Of a stretch of 32,150 nt of DNA, positions 6,951 through 14,679 are shown piece after piece. Made by a program: the position numbers and the translations under genes. Source of the DNA: Planctomicrobium piriforme (lineage in GTDB: Bacteria; Planctomycetota; Planctomycetia; Pirellulales; UBA1268); assembly GCA_945861585.1 (NCBI GenBank), contig CAMAVC010000036.1:1-32150 (forward strand). Reading direction: 5' to 3'. Under the pieces are notes generated by a model, which saw nothing but the letters and a program-made list of their open reading frames with translations, was not told the origin of the DNA and made no database searches. Numbering within the stretch: position 1 is the stretch's first letter; each line of letters begins with the position of its first letter.

Positions 6951-7892
6951 ATGACCATGAGCCACCCTGCCGCCACCTCCGAAGCCTGCCGCACCGGGTT
7001 TGCCGATGCGGCCGAATACCTCACGGCCCGCGTGGTGTTCAACCGCCCGATCGCCGACGGCACCTTCCGCATCCGCCTGGAATGCCCCACGCTCGCCGCG
7101 GCGGCCCTCCCCGGACAGTTTGCGATGCTCCGCCTGCCGGATCGGCATGATCCACTCCTCGCCCGGCCGTTTGCCTTCTACGACACGTTCCGAACCGCCC
7201 TCGACGAGATTCCGGACGGCCATCCTGCGGAGCGCCGCTACGCCGACTTCGTGTACCTCGTGCACGGCAAGTTCACGACCGCGCTCCAGCACGTGACGGC
7301 GGGCGACGAGATCGTCGCCTGGGGTCCGCTCGGCAACGGGTTTGCAGCCGTTCCGTCCGTGGACCATCTCGTACTCGTGGCAGGGGGCATCGGCCAGACG
7401 GCCCTGCTGGCCCTGGGACGCGAGCGTTTGGGCAAGGCAGCCTACGGCCACATCGGCGGGCACCAGACCGCCCGACGGGTGACGCTCTGCTGGGGCGCAC
7501 GGACGGCGGCCATGTTTGGCGACACAAGTGACTTCCGCGCGGCGGGCATCGACGTGCATCAGGCCACGCTCGACGGCTCCACAGGCCGGCAGGGAACGGT
7601 CATCGACCTTCTCGACCACCTGACGGCCGCTGGTGTGCTCCGGGCATCGCCCGCTGCACTCCACGTCGCGTGCTGCGGCCCCGACGGCATGATGGCGGCG
7701 GTGTCTCGCTGGACAAGCCACCGCGGGATCGGATGCCACGTGTCGCTCGAAGCACCGATGGCCTGCGGGATCGGCATCTGCTTCACGTGCGTCGCCCGGA
7801 TCCGCGAGGAAGGCGGCGATGGCTGGGACTACCGCCGCACCTGCATCGAGGGGCCCGTGTTCGAGGCCCCTCGGATCGTGTGGGAGACCTGA
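6951..7892 (+). CDS. pyrK: Dihydroorotate dehydrogenase electron-transfer subunit-like flavoprotein (PyrK type)
   Basis: A 313-residue FAD/2Fe-2S reductase of the PyrK class, which passes electrons from dihydroorotate dehydrogenase B to NAD. A ferredoxin-reductase-like FAD barrel comes first, with LLARPFAFYD as the flavin-binding segment. The nucleotide-binding domain carries LVLVAGGIGQTALLALGRE, and the C-terminus has a cysteine cluster C-x4-C-x2-C-x15-C (CGIGICFTC ... RRTC, about residues 272-295) that binds the 2Fe-2S centre. No pyrD is adjacent, so the partner dehydrogenase must be elsewhere; assignment to pyrimidine synthesis therefore rests on the family alone. A second ATG at 6957 is an equally plausible start. 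It is convergent with rpsT, and a hairpin links the two stop codons. Confidence 0.82.
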   Translation: MTMSHPAATSEACRTGFADAAEYLTARVVFNRPIADGTFRIRLECPTLAAAALPGQFAMLRLPDRHDPLLARPFAFYDTFRTALDEIPDGHPAERRYADFVYLVHGKFTTALQHVTAGDEIVAWGPLGNGFAAVPSVDHLVLVAGGIGQTALLALGRERLGKAAYGHIGGHQTARRVTLCWGARTAAMFGDTSDFRAAGIDVHQATLDGSTGRQGTVIDLLDHLTAAGVLRASPAALHVACCGPDGMMAAVSRWTSHRGIGCHVSLEAPMACGIGICFTCVARIREEGGDGWDYRRTCIEGPVFEAPRIVWET

Positions 7893-7908
7893 GCCCGACG
7901 GGCGTCAG
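7889..7908. terminator. Hairpin joining the stop codons of pyrK and rpsT
   Basis: CTGAGCCC (7889-7896), loop GAC, then GGGC-g-TCAG (7900-7908) form an 8-bp stem with one bulged G. The TGA of pyrK and the TGA of rpsT (read on the minus strand) pair with each other. There is no T-tract. It may act as a compact two-way terminator. Confidence 0.35.
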
Positions 7909-8210
7909 GCCTTGGCCTTGGCCTTCGATGCGGGCGCCGCGCCACCCGATGCAGCCGTCCGCACGCGGGCCGAGATCCGCGACTTGATCCGGGCGGCCCG
8001 GTTGGGATGAATCGTCCGCTTGGCGGCGGCCCGGTCGGCCTTCCGCGCCAACACTTTGAAGTGCTCGCGGGCTGTGGCGACGTCGCCGCTCGTCAGCGAC
8101 TGGAGCACCTTCTTCATCTCCGACTTGATCTCCGACTTGATCGCGCGGTTCCGCTCGCGGGCACGGAGATTCTGACGGAGTCGTTTCTTGGCGCTGACCG
8201 AATGGGGCAT
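7905..8210 (-). CDS. rpsT: 30S ribosomal protein S20
   Basis: S20 binds 16S rRNA early in 30S assembly. The 101-residue product is very basic and Ala-rich, with the typical start PHSVSAKKRLRQNLRARERNR and the conserved helix with KRTIHPNRAARIKSRISARV. The tail is a short Ala/Lys extension (AASGG...SKAKAKA), which is common. ATG 8210 is preceded by GAGGA about 7 bases upstream; the longer open frame upstream is not protein-like. It lies 82 bases downstream of the TPR gene on the same strand, through a T-rich leader in which S20 autoregulation could act, although no specific element is recognised. Confidence 0.96.
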   Translation of the reverse strand: MPHSVSAKKRLRQNLRARERNRAIKSEIKSEMKKVLQSLTSGDVATAREHFKVLARKADRAAAKRTIHPNRAARIKSRISARVRTAASGGAAPASKAKAKA

Positions 8211-8292
8211 TCCAGATCCTCGGCTAGGAAAAACGGGCTGTGAAAAACGGTGAACTGCAAAAGGAATCGCAGGGCGGGGAAGGCTCGGAGCC

Positions 8293-9726
8293 TCAACCGC
8301 CGGGACTGTTATCTTTCGGCGCGGCCAACTTGTCCAGACGCTGGGCCACATCGCGGTATCCGAAGTCGAGTCCGGCCAGGGTGCCCAGGTATTTTTGGGC
8401 GGAATCCCTGTCGTCGAGGCCGGCCGCCAGAACCCCCGCGCGGTACAGGGCCCGCTTCCGCAATTCCGCCTCCCGGTCGGTGAGCGACTCGACGGCGGTC
8501 ACGTAGTTCCGCATGGCGAGCTGATATTGCTTGATCTTCTGAAAGCATTCGCCGAGCTCGAGCGACACTCCTCCCTTGCGGCGCGGATCCTGGAGGACGT
8601 CTTGGAAATGCCTGATCGCCTCCACGTGGTTGCCAGCCGCCTTGAGCCGCATCGCCAGTTCATACCGCCAGGTGAGGTTTTCCGGGTAGCGGGCGCTCCG
8701 GGCGGAGTAGATCTCCACCTCGTGCTTGATCTGGGCCGCCTTGAGACGCTCGAGCATCTCGCGATTGCCGGCCGTGTCTTCCGTCTGGAGCCGCTGCTCC
8801 GCCACATGCACACGGTGCCGTGCCCAGCGCAGCTGCCGGTCTTCGAGATGCTCGCGCACCTTGAGGTCGTTGCCTGATGCGGCGAGTGCCTTCACGAGCA
8901 CCGCCTCCGCCTCCTCCATGCCACTGTCCCGCTCCAGGAGATCGGCGAGTTCGAGGTATGACTCGATGTCTGACGGCTTCGCCTCGATCGCCTGCCTGAG
9001 CACCGCGACGCGGTCGACGGGTGCTGCCGCCTGCTGCCCCGGTGCGGCAGCCTTCGCACCGGCCGCCGGAGCCCGGCCGGTCATGCCATGGCCGGCGACG
9101 ATCGTCTTCTCAACCTGCAGGCGGGCGATTTCGCGCTGCGCCTCGTCGGCGAGCGCTTTGACGTTCGCCACTCTCACCCAGCACGCGATCGCCTGATCGA
9201 ACTCGCCGTGATTCGCCAGAAAGCGGGCGCATTGCCGATTGACCTCGGGATCGGCCGGAGCGGCGTCGAGCGCGCTCTTGAGATACACCCGCTGGGCGTC
9301 GTGCAGTTGCAACTGGCCGCAGGCATCCGCCATGGCCAGGTGGACCACGTGGTCCGACGGGGCGACCTTGAGAATCTCGACCCCCTGCCTGATCACCTCG
9401 CGCCACTGGGCTTTGTCGGCGAACTTTTTCAGGCCGCCAGCCTTCGAGGTCGGCCAGAGACCGGACAAACCGCCCGTTTTTTTCGCCCCGTGCTTCTTCT
9501 TGAGCACCGCCATCAGACTCTGCAGGTAGATGGCGTTGCCGGGATCGCCGAGCACACACTGCGAAAACATCTCGATGGCGTAGTCGAGATTCGTGGCGGC
9601 ATTTTGGTTGCCCCGCTGGAAACACTGCGACAGTCGCGACCGTTCGGCGGGCGAGAGCTGGGCCGTCGTGGGCGACACGGCCGAGATTCCCGTCGTGGGC
9701 GCAGCCGCTGGAGTCTCGTTCGGCAT
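8293..9726 (-). CDS. TPR-repeat protein, function unknown
   Basis: The 477-residue, mostly helical protein has several tetratricopeptide-like repeats. Examples are the region with NLDYAIEMFSQCVLGDPGNAIYL (~34-56), a central block (ILKVAPSDHVVHLAMADACG, then LDAAPADPEVNRQCARFLAN) and a C-terminal block (YPENLTWRYELAMRLKAAGN, ALYRAGVLAAGLDD). An Ala/Pro/Gly linker (~210-235) separates the two halves. There is no signal peptide or membrane segment, so it is probably a cytoplasmic scaffold. ATG 9726 begins MPNETPAAAPTTG; the frame stays open for 180 codons upstream, but that stretch is antisense to the SUMT gene. Its likely -10 (TACACT, minus, 9797-9802) lies inside the divergent gene's start region. 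I recall similar proteins from planctomycetes but no function. Confidence 0.75.
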   Translation of the reverse strand: MPNETPAAAPTTGISAVSPTTAQLSPAERSRLSQCFQRGNQNAATNLDYAIEMFSQCVLGDPGNAIYLQSLMAVLKKKHGAKKTGGLSGLWPTSKAGGLKKFADKAQWREVIRQGVEILKVAPSDHVVHLAMADACGQLQLHDAQRVYLKSALDAAPADPEVNRQCARFLANHGEFDQAIACWVRVANVKALADEAQREIARLQVEKTIVAGHGMTGRAPAAGAKAAAPGQQAAAPVDRVAVLRQAIEAKPSDIESYLELADLLERDSGMEEAEAVLVKALAASGNDLKVREHLEDRQLRWARHRVHVAEQRLQTEDTAGNREMLERLKAAQIKHEVEIYSARSARYPENLTWRYELAMRLKAAGNHVEAIRHFQDVLQDPRRKGGVSLELGECFQKIKQYQLAMRNYVTAVESLTDREAELRKRALYRAGVLAAGLDDRDSAQKYLGTLAGLDFGYRDVAQRLDKLAAPKDNSPGG

Positions 9727-9771
9727 GGCGGGTGACCAGGGTGCGGTGCGCGGGGCGGGAAGGGGCTGGGG

Positions 9772-9777
9772 TATGAT
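9772..9777 (+). promoter_or_regulatory. Candidate -10 element for the SUMT/uroporphyrinogen-III synthase gene
   Basis: TATGAT lies between the divergent TPR and SUMT genes. Transcription would start near 9784, so either the ATG at 9782 is too early and the start is GTG 9803 or 9809, or the hexamer is not a promoter. Confidence 0.3.
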
Positions 9778-9781
9778 GGAA

Positions 9782-11434
9782 ATGTCGAGACCCCAGAGTG
9801 TAGTGCCCGTGCTGCTGCCCACAAACACCGCGTCCGTCGCCGCCCCCGGCCGCGTCATCTTCGTCGGTGCCGGTCCCGGCGACCCCGGCCTGCTCACAGT
9901 GCGTGCCGTGGAGTGCCTCCGCCGTGCCGATGTGATCGTGCACGACATCCTCGTGCCGGCCGCCGTGCTGGATGCCGCCGGCACCCGCGCCGAGCGGATG
10001 CCTGTTCCACGCTCGCCCCACGGTGAGGAAGATCCCGGTATCGCCGTCGGCAGACTGCTCGCCGACCTGGCACGGCACCACGGCGTCGTCGTGCGGCTCA
10101 AGGGGGGCGACCCCACGGTGTTCGCCCGCCTGGCGGAGGAGCAAGAGCCCCTCCGCGCGGCCGGCATCGCCTGGGAAATCGTCCCTGGCGTCACGGCGGC
10201 CCTGGCCGCGGCGGCCGCCGCCGGCATCCCGCTGACGAGCCGCGCCGCCGCATCGAGCGTGACCTTCCTCACCGGCCATGAAGCCTACGACAAGGAATCG
10301 CTGCTCGACTTCGCCGCACTGGCGCGGCTGCCCGGCACGCTCGTCGTGTACATGGGTGTGGAGCAGGTATCGCACTGGTCGCGCAGTCTGATGGCGGCCG
10401 GAAAATGTGGCGACACACCCGTGGCGATCGTCAGTCGCTGCTCGTGGCCTGAGCAACGAACGTGCGTGACGACGCTTGCCCGGTTGGGCGTTGAACTCGA
10501 AGGTTGCCGCTGGACGGCGCCCGCGATCGTGATTGTCGGCGACGTCGTCGGCCAGCAGCCGGTGGAAGCTCGTGCATCAGAGGGTGTGCTCGCAGGCCGC
10601 ACGATCCTCGTCACGCGACCGGTGGGGCAGGGGGCCGACCTCGCAGCGCTCGTCGCGGCCCACGGCGGGTCGACGGTGCACGTGCCCGTCATCCGCATCG
10701 GACCGCCCGACTCGTGGGAGCCGCTCGATCGGGCGATCGACGCGGCTGACACATACGATTGGATCGTGTTCGCGAGTGCCAATGGCGTCCGGGCCTGGTG
10801 CGAGCGGCTCCGGCACACTGGCCGTGACATCCGCCAACTGGGCACGGCCCGCATCGCGGCGATCGGCCCGGCCACGGCCCGGGAGGTGGCACAGCACGGC
10901 ATCCGGTGCGATCTGGTTCCCGACGACCATCACTCCGAAGGCATCGTGGCCACGCTGGGCCGGGAGGCACGGCGGGGCCGATTCCTGCTCGTGCGCGCGA
11001 ACCGGGGCCGCGACACCATGCGACACGGCCTCGAGGCGCTCGGGCACCACGTGACCGAGGTCGCGGCATACGCGAGCCATGCGGCAGAGTCGGTCGATGC
11101 GGAGACGCTCGCGACGCTCACCGATCGTGTCGACTGGATCACGGTCACGAGCTCGTTCATCGCGGAGTCTGCCAGGCGGTTGTTCGGCGACCGCCTCCAG
11201 GCATGGAAGGTCGCGAGCATCAGCCCCGTCACGACCGCAGCGCTCGTCGCCGTGGGTGTGACACCCACCGTGGAGGCGGATCGCCCGACGAGCGACGGGC
11301 TCGTGACCGCGATCACCCGGTGGGAGGCCGCCCACCACGAGCTTGCGCACGCCGCAGGGTCGGCGAAATCGACCCGCATGGCGGACACCCCGAAACCTGA
11401 TCAGGTGGATTCGGTCCCCGTGGCCCGCCGATAG
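9782..11434 (+). CDS. cobA-hemD: Fused uroporphyrinogen-III C-methyltransferase / uroporphyrinogen-III synthase
   Basis: A two-domain tetrapyrrole enzyme of about 550 residues. The first half is SUMT (CobA), which methylates uroporphyrinogen III with SAM to precorrin-2, the entry to B12 and sirohaem: VGAGPGDPGLLTVRAVE, VRLKGGDPTVFAR, VPGVTAALAAAAAAGIPLT and VVYMGVEQ are all family motifs. The second half, after about residue 265, is uroporphyrinogen-III synthase (HemD), which closes and inverts the tetrapyrrole ring: TILVTRPVGQ, DWIVFASANGVRAW, RIAAIGPATAREV and DWITVTSSFIAES. Such fusions are known in several phyla. No hemC is next to it. Start choice is uncertain (9773, 9776, 9782, or GTG 9803/9809), which does not affect the domains. 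The B12-dependent MetH at the other end of the window would use cobalamin from this pathway. Confidence 0.9.
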   Translation: MSRPQSVVPVLLPTNTASVAAPGRVIFVGAGPGDPGLLTVRAVECLRRADVIVHDILVPAAVLDAAGTRAERMPVPRSPHGEEDPGIAVGRLLADLARHHGVVVRLKGGDPTVFARLAEEQEPLRAAGIAWEIVPGVTAALAAAAAAGIPLTSRAAASSVTFLTGHEAYDKESLLDFAALARLPGTLVVYMGVEQVSHWSRSLMAAGKCGDTPVAIVSRCSWPEQRTCVTTLARLGVELEGCRWTAPAIVIVGDVVGQQPVEARASEGVLAGRTILVTRPVGQGADLAALVAAHGGSTVHVPVIRIGPPDSWEPLDRAIDAADTYDWIVFASANGVRAWCERLRHTGRDIRQLGTARIAAIGPATAREVAQHGIRCDLVPDDHHSEGIVATLGREARRGRFLLVRANRGRDTMRHGLEALGHHVTEVAAYASHAAESVDAETLATLTDRVDWITVTSSFIAESARRLFGDRLQAWKVASISPVTTAALVAVGVTPTVEADRPTSDGLVTAITRWEAAHHELAHAAGSAKSTRMADTPKPDQVDSVPVARR

Positions 11435-11470
11435 CACCAGAGGGCTTTGAGGCATCCGGGGCGTCAGGAC

Positions 11471-12190
11471 ATGCGGAGCGATCGAGGGCCGGCGACCGTC
11501 GTGGTCTGCTGCGGCGTGCCCGCTGGGGCGTCGGCGTCCGAATTCACCGATTGGGTGGAGATTGCCGCGCGGTCACGGCTGCCCGTCACATGGGCGGTGC
11601 GTCCCGCAGAGATGGCCATGGTCGTCGACCTGCTCGGCCTGAGGGCACCGCCCACCGATGTGGCGCTCGCGCTCGGCGCCGACCACTTGCAGTCACGGCC
11701 CACGCTTCGCCGCGAGCTTGCCGCGGCGCGCGCGATCACCGGCCACGTCGAGTGCGCGGTGGTCACGGGCGCCGGTGCCCTGGAGCACCGCGCGCTGCTC
11801 GTCGAGCAGGGCGTGCACACGATCGCAGTGGGCGGATTCGATGCCGCGCCCCGCAGCAGCCGCCGGCCGGCCCCTGCCGGCTGGCCGTGCCGCAGCGTCG
11901 TCTGGGGACTGTGGGAGGTGCAAACCGTACCCGAGCCTGTCCGCCCCGCCTTGGGCCGCTGGCTCCCGTGGGCGGTCGGGCCGCGCATGGCACCCGGCAC
12001 GCTCACGGTGGTGCACCTCGACGCCCTCACCAGCAGCTCGCGGTCCGGCCTCATCCGCTTCGAACGTCTGGCGACATGGATCACCCGACAGGCAGGCCGT
12101 GTCGACGCAGCGCGGCTTTCAGACCTGCCGGACCTGCTCCGGGCCGCAGGGCAGCGAGACACCGGCTCCGTGCTCCGCCAGGCGGCCTGA
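11471..12190 (+). CDS. Unknown protein with a polysaccharide-deacetylase-like layout
   Basis: A 239-residue soluble alpha/beta protein with no signal peptide. The order of elements resembles the NodB/polysaccharide deacetylase barrel: a first strand ATVVVCCGVP, a second LPVTWAV, a third DVALALGADHL, a helix RRELAAARAITG, then VWGLWEVQTVP, and a late strand GTLTVVHLDAL before a final helix. The Asp-His-His metal site of active deacetylases is not apparent, so it may be a catalytically dead relative or only share the fold. ATG 11471 with AGGA 5 bases upstream is preferred over TTG 11447. It follows the SUMT/HemD gene by 36 bases and is probably cotranscribed, but nothing in it suggests a tetrapyrrole function. 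Confidence 0.6.
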   Translation: MRSDRGPATVVVCCGVPAGASASEFTDWVEIAARSRLPVTWAVRPAEMAMVVDLLGLRAPPTDVALALGADHLQSRPTLRRELAAARAITGHVECAVVTGAGALEHRALLVEQGVHTIAVGGFDAAPRSSRRPAPAGWPCRSVVWGLWEVQTVPEPVRPALGRWLPWAVGPRMAPGTLTVVHLDALTSSSRSGLIRFERLATWITRQAGRVDAARLSDLPDLLRAAGQRDTGSVLRQAA

Positions 12191-12194
12191 GCCA

Positions 12195-12216
12195 GACCCT
12201 GAGCCGAACTCAGGTC
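12195..12216. terminator. Hairpin between convergent genes
   Basis: GACCCTGAG (12195-12203) and CTCAGGTC (12209-12216) form an 8-bp stem with one bulged C and loop CCGAA. The minus-strand stop codon (12210-12212) lies in the right arm. There is no T-tract. A two-way terminator is inferred from position. Confidence 0.4.
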
Positions 12217-12395
12217 CGCGCCTTCTCCAGCAGCGTCCAACTGAGGTAGGCAAGAATCACGCCGGCCACCACGAAGCACACGTCCAGGCCGATGCTCACC
12301 CGCCGGAAGGGAAATCCGGCGGCGAGATCGGCGAGGAACAGAATTCCGATGAGGCCGGACAGGATCAGCCCCAGGAGTGGCATGGCCTTGGACAC
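12210..12395 (-). CDS. Small two-helix membrane protein, function unknown
   Basis: A 61-residue hydrophobic protein with two probable membrane spans, LLGLILSGLIGILFLADLA (about residues 7-25) and IGLDVCFVVAGVILAYLSW (about 35-53), separated by a short GFPFRRVS loop, with a charged C-terminus (LLEKART). GTG 12395 is chosen because AAGGA sits about 7 bases upstream. ATG 12383 would remove four residues from the N-terminus and leave both helices intact. It is divergent from coaD across about 165 bases. Convergence with the gene ending at 12190 and the hairpin there support a real 3' end. No family is recognised. Confidence 0.65.
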   Translation of the reverse strand: MSKAMPLLGLILSGLIGILFLADLAAGFPFRRVSIGLDVCFVVAGVILAYLSWTLLEKART

Positions 12396-12525
12396 CGACG
12401 GTCCTTTGTGTTTGGCACCTGAAATGCACCCGATTCACCAGCGGATACCATAATCGACGTTTGCCAACGCGCCACCCGTGTGATTTTTTCGCCTCCACGT
12501 CCCACGGCCGACCCCCTCGTTGCCA

Positions 12526-12531
12526 TATCAT
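12526..12531 (+). promoter_or_regulatory. Candidate -10 element for coaD
   Basis: TATCAT lies 31 bases before the preferred coaD GTG. The same hexamer occurs ahead of metH at 27001. No -35 is visible. Confidence 0.3.
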
Positions 12532-12561
12532 CACGCCCCCCCTCGACCAGCGAATCACCCC

Positions 12562-13056
12562 GTGCCACACGCAGCCCGCACCGCCGTCTACACCGGTTCG
12601 TTCGACCCGATCACACTCGGCCATCTCGACGTCATCGGCCGGGCGGCACGCATCTTCGACGTGCTGATCGTCGGCGTGGGCATCAACCCCGACAAGCAGC
12701 CGATGTTTTCGCTGGAAGAGCGTGTCGGCCTCGTTCAGGCCTCCGTCGCTCCTCTCGCCAACGTGCGGGTGGAACTCTTCAGCGGCCTCTCAGTGGCCTT
12801 CGTGAAGGCCCAGGGCGCCCACGTGCTCCTCCGGGGAGTCCGCTCCCTCACCGACATCGAGGCCGAGTTCACGATGACGCTCGCGAACCGCAAGCTCGAC
12901 GCCTCGGTCGAGACGGTGTTCCTGATGGCCGACGCGCAGTATTCCCACATCTCGTCGTCGCTCCTGAAGCAGATCACGCCGCTGGCCGACGACGAAGCCC
13001 TGCTGAAGTTCGTACCCGAGCCCGTCGTGAAGGCCCTGCGATCGAAGCTGGCGTGA
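12562..13056 (+). CDS. coaD: Phosphopantetheine adenylyltransferase
   Basis: CoaD transfers AMP from ATP to 4'-phosphopantetheine, the penultimate step of coenzyme A synthesis. The 164-residue product matches the family (about 160). The nucleotidyltransferase signature is GSFDPITLGH (residues 12-21, with the T/HxGH motif at 18-21). The conserved LLRGVRSLTDIEAEFTM, NRKL and ISSSLLKQI (around 130) segments bind substrate and ATP. GTG 12562 gives the standard MxxxxxTAVYTGSFDP start; the open frame begins at TTG 12520, but the extra residues are His/Pro-rich and precede a candidate -10. Downstream lies the gene-free repeat region. Confidence 0.94.
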   Translation: MPHAARTAVYTGSFDPITLGHLDVIGRAARIFDVLIVGVGINPDKQPMFSLEERVGLVQASVAPLANVRVELFSGLSVAFVKAQGAHVLLRGVRSLTDIEAEFTMTLANRKLDASVETVFLMADAQYSHISSSLLKQITPLADDEALLKFVPEPVVKALRSKLA

Positions 13057-13249
13057 CGGCAGCTCGCCGCGCGCAAGCCGTGAGCCTGTCGTGCGCGACT
13101 TGCCCAATCCGGCTCGAGGTTGCCTCGTACCGTCTCACCAGATGGCAGGGCAGCAGATAACTACCCGCAATCGGAGCCGGCGGTAGGCATGCTCGACTAC
13201 GGTCGTGTTGAGAGTACAGGACTCGTGGGTTTTGCTCAGACGCCCATAG
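13057..13249. other. Gene-free stretch after coaD with a possible transposase remnant
   Basis: No gene is supported. A short hairpin, CGAGG-ttg-CCTCG (13115-13127), lies here. On the minus strand 13135-13263 can be read as EDYGRLSKTHESC...YRRLRL, which resembles the C-terminal DYxRLxxTxE...RRL pattern of IS5-type transposases. The stretch is less GC-rich than its surroundings. A decayed insertion is possible but unproven. Confidence 0.35.
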
Positions 13250-13341
13250 TCCTCAACGACTCCCTTCGTCTGCGCGTGCCCACCGACCGTCTCCGCCGAA
13301 ACTGCTACCAGGCATCCCTTCGGCTCACGCCTCGGGCTTCC
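13250..13341 (+). repeat. Tail module of repeat B, including a short palindromic unit
   Basis: Bases 13250-13320 are about 90% identical by eye (7 differences in 70) to the reverse complement of 31976-32045. They are followed at 13319-13341 by one arm of the unit that also occurs at 17916-17999 and 31953-31974 (GGAAGCCCGAGGCGTGAGCC when read on the minus strand). The same order of modules in copies B and C shows that they moved or were copied together. Confidence 0.75.
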
Positions 13342-13357
13342 TGAGTGGGGGAGGCTT

Positions 13358-13553
13358 CGGGCTCCCCGTATCCTGGGAGCCGGCGTATTTGACCAGCGTA
13401 GCCATGGATGGCGCAGCGCAGGCAAATCCGAGTGAGCCGAAGCCTGGAGGGCGGAGGCGAACGTCCGGCGACGGGATATGGGGAGCCCGAAGCCGGCGCG
13501 CAACCTACCCGTCCGAACGTCCGGCGAGACGGTACGGGGCAGCCCCGAGCCGG
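13358..13553 (+). repeat. Structured palindromic repeat, copy B, with extra half-unit
   Basis: The core is 13358-13489: CGGGCTCCCCGTATCCTG (13358-13375) pairs along all 18 positions with 13472-13489, allowing two G-U pairs. Inside, GCCGG pairs with CCGGC, ATTTG (13387-13391) with CAAAT (13423-13427), and a GCCT-gga-GGGC hairpin follows. An additional 3' half-unit occupies 13511-13553. It matches copy A in layout and copy C closely in sequence. Nothing coding was found. Confidence 0.85.
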
Positions 13554-13602
13554 ATTGCGCGCACTTGCATCTCGACGCACGATTCCAAGCCGTTCCGTGA
13601 AG

Positions 13603-14679
13603 TCAGTTCACGCTCGCCCGTGATCCCTCGCCGCCCTCGAAGTGCTGGCGGAGGTAGCGGGCCCGCTCGATGTTGCGGTCGTTGGTGTCGAGCTCGACGC
13701 CGCGCAGCTTCTGGAGGTGGGCCGGCTGGGTGCGGACGAGCAACGAATTGATGTCGGCGATCTTCACGTCGCCGATCAGCCCCAAGAGCACCCCCATGCG
13801 GACGCGCGAGAGGAGCTGCATGGTTTCCTCGGCGCTGATCGTCTGGGCGGTGCGCAGAATGCCGTAGGCGCGGCTCACCTGGTCGTGCACGTTTTGCTGC
13901 GTTTCGCGCACGAGAAACTCGCGGGCCCGCCGCTCGTAGTCGATGAGCACGGGCACCACGTCGCCCACCTGCTCGACGAGTTCCTCCTCGGTGCGTCCGA
14001 GCGTGGTCTGATTCGAGATCTGGTAGAAGTCGCCCATGGCCTGGGAGCCTTCGCCGTAGAGCCCCCGCACGGCGAGCGAGATCTTGTGGAGGCTGCGAAA
14101 GACCTTGTCGATCTGCCGCGTGATCACGAGTGCCGGGAGATGGAGCATGACGCTCACCCGGATGCCGGTGCCGACGTTGGTCGGGCAGGCGGTGAGATAG
14201 CCGAAGCGGGGGTGGAACGCGTAGGGCACGACCTTCTCGATCTGGTCGTCCACGGCCCGGATCTGCTCCCAGACACCCTTGAGGTCGAGACCGCTGTGCA
14301 TGCACTGGATGCGGAGGTGGTCCTCCTCGTTGATCATCAGGCTGACCTGCTCCATGCGGTCGATGGCCACGCCACGGGCACCCTGGGCTTCGGCGTGTTC
14401 ACGGCTGATGAGCTGCCGTTCGACGAGAAACTGGCGGTCGATGTCCTCGAGCCGCCCGACGTCGATGTACTCGAGGTCCTGCCCGACGGCGCTGCCGGCG
14501 ATCCGGTCGCGGAGGAATCGTTCGATCTCGGCGCGGTCTTGCTCGGAAGCACGGCTTACGAACGGATAGTGGGCCACGTTGCGTGCCAGCCGCACGCGGC
14601 TGCTCATGACGATGTCCGACTCCGGGCCCGTGCCACGCAGCCACTCACCGATCGACTGGGTCAACGCCTCGAGTTTCAT
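13603..14679 (-). CDS. mcsB: Protein arginine kinase McsB
   Basis: McsB phosphorylates arginines on proteins, marking them for ClpCP degradation in bacteria where this is studied. The 358-residue product matches the family (about 360). Phosphagen-kinase-like features are SSRVRLARN (26-34), NEEDHLRIQ (117-125) and CPTNVGTG (165-172, the guanidino-site loop). The C-terminal region includes the helical part that carries the phosphoarginine-binding site in other McsB proteins. ATG 14679 overlaps the mcsA stop (TGA 14676-14678) as ATGA, so McsA and McsB are coupled, in keeping with McsA being the activator. Neither ctsR nor clpC is adjacent, unlike in Bacillus. Identification is secure. Confidence 0.94.
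   Translation of the reverse strand: MKLEALTQSIGEWLRGTGPESDIVMSSRVRLARNVAHYPFVSRASEQDRAEIERFLRDRIAGSAVGQDLEYIDVGRLEDIDRQFLVERQLISREHAEAQGARGVAIDRMEQVSLMINEEDHLRIQCMHSGLDLKGVWEQIRAVDDQIEKVVPYAFHPRFGYLTACPTNVGTGIRVSVMLHLPALVITRQIDKVFRSLHKISLAVRGLYGEGSQAMGDFYQISNQTTLGRTEEELVEQVGDVVPVLIDYERRAREFLVRETQQNVHDQVSRAYGILRTAQTISAEETMQLLSRVRMGVLLGLIGDVKIADINSLLVRTQPAHLQKLRGVELDTNDRNIERARYLRQHFEGGEGSRASVN

Noticed and set aside
13305-13580. Open frames within repeat B (and similar ones in A and C)
   Set aside because: They arise in several frames from repeat sequence, are not maintained among the three copies, and the pattern of change follows stem pairing rather than codons.
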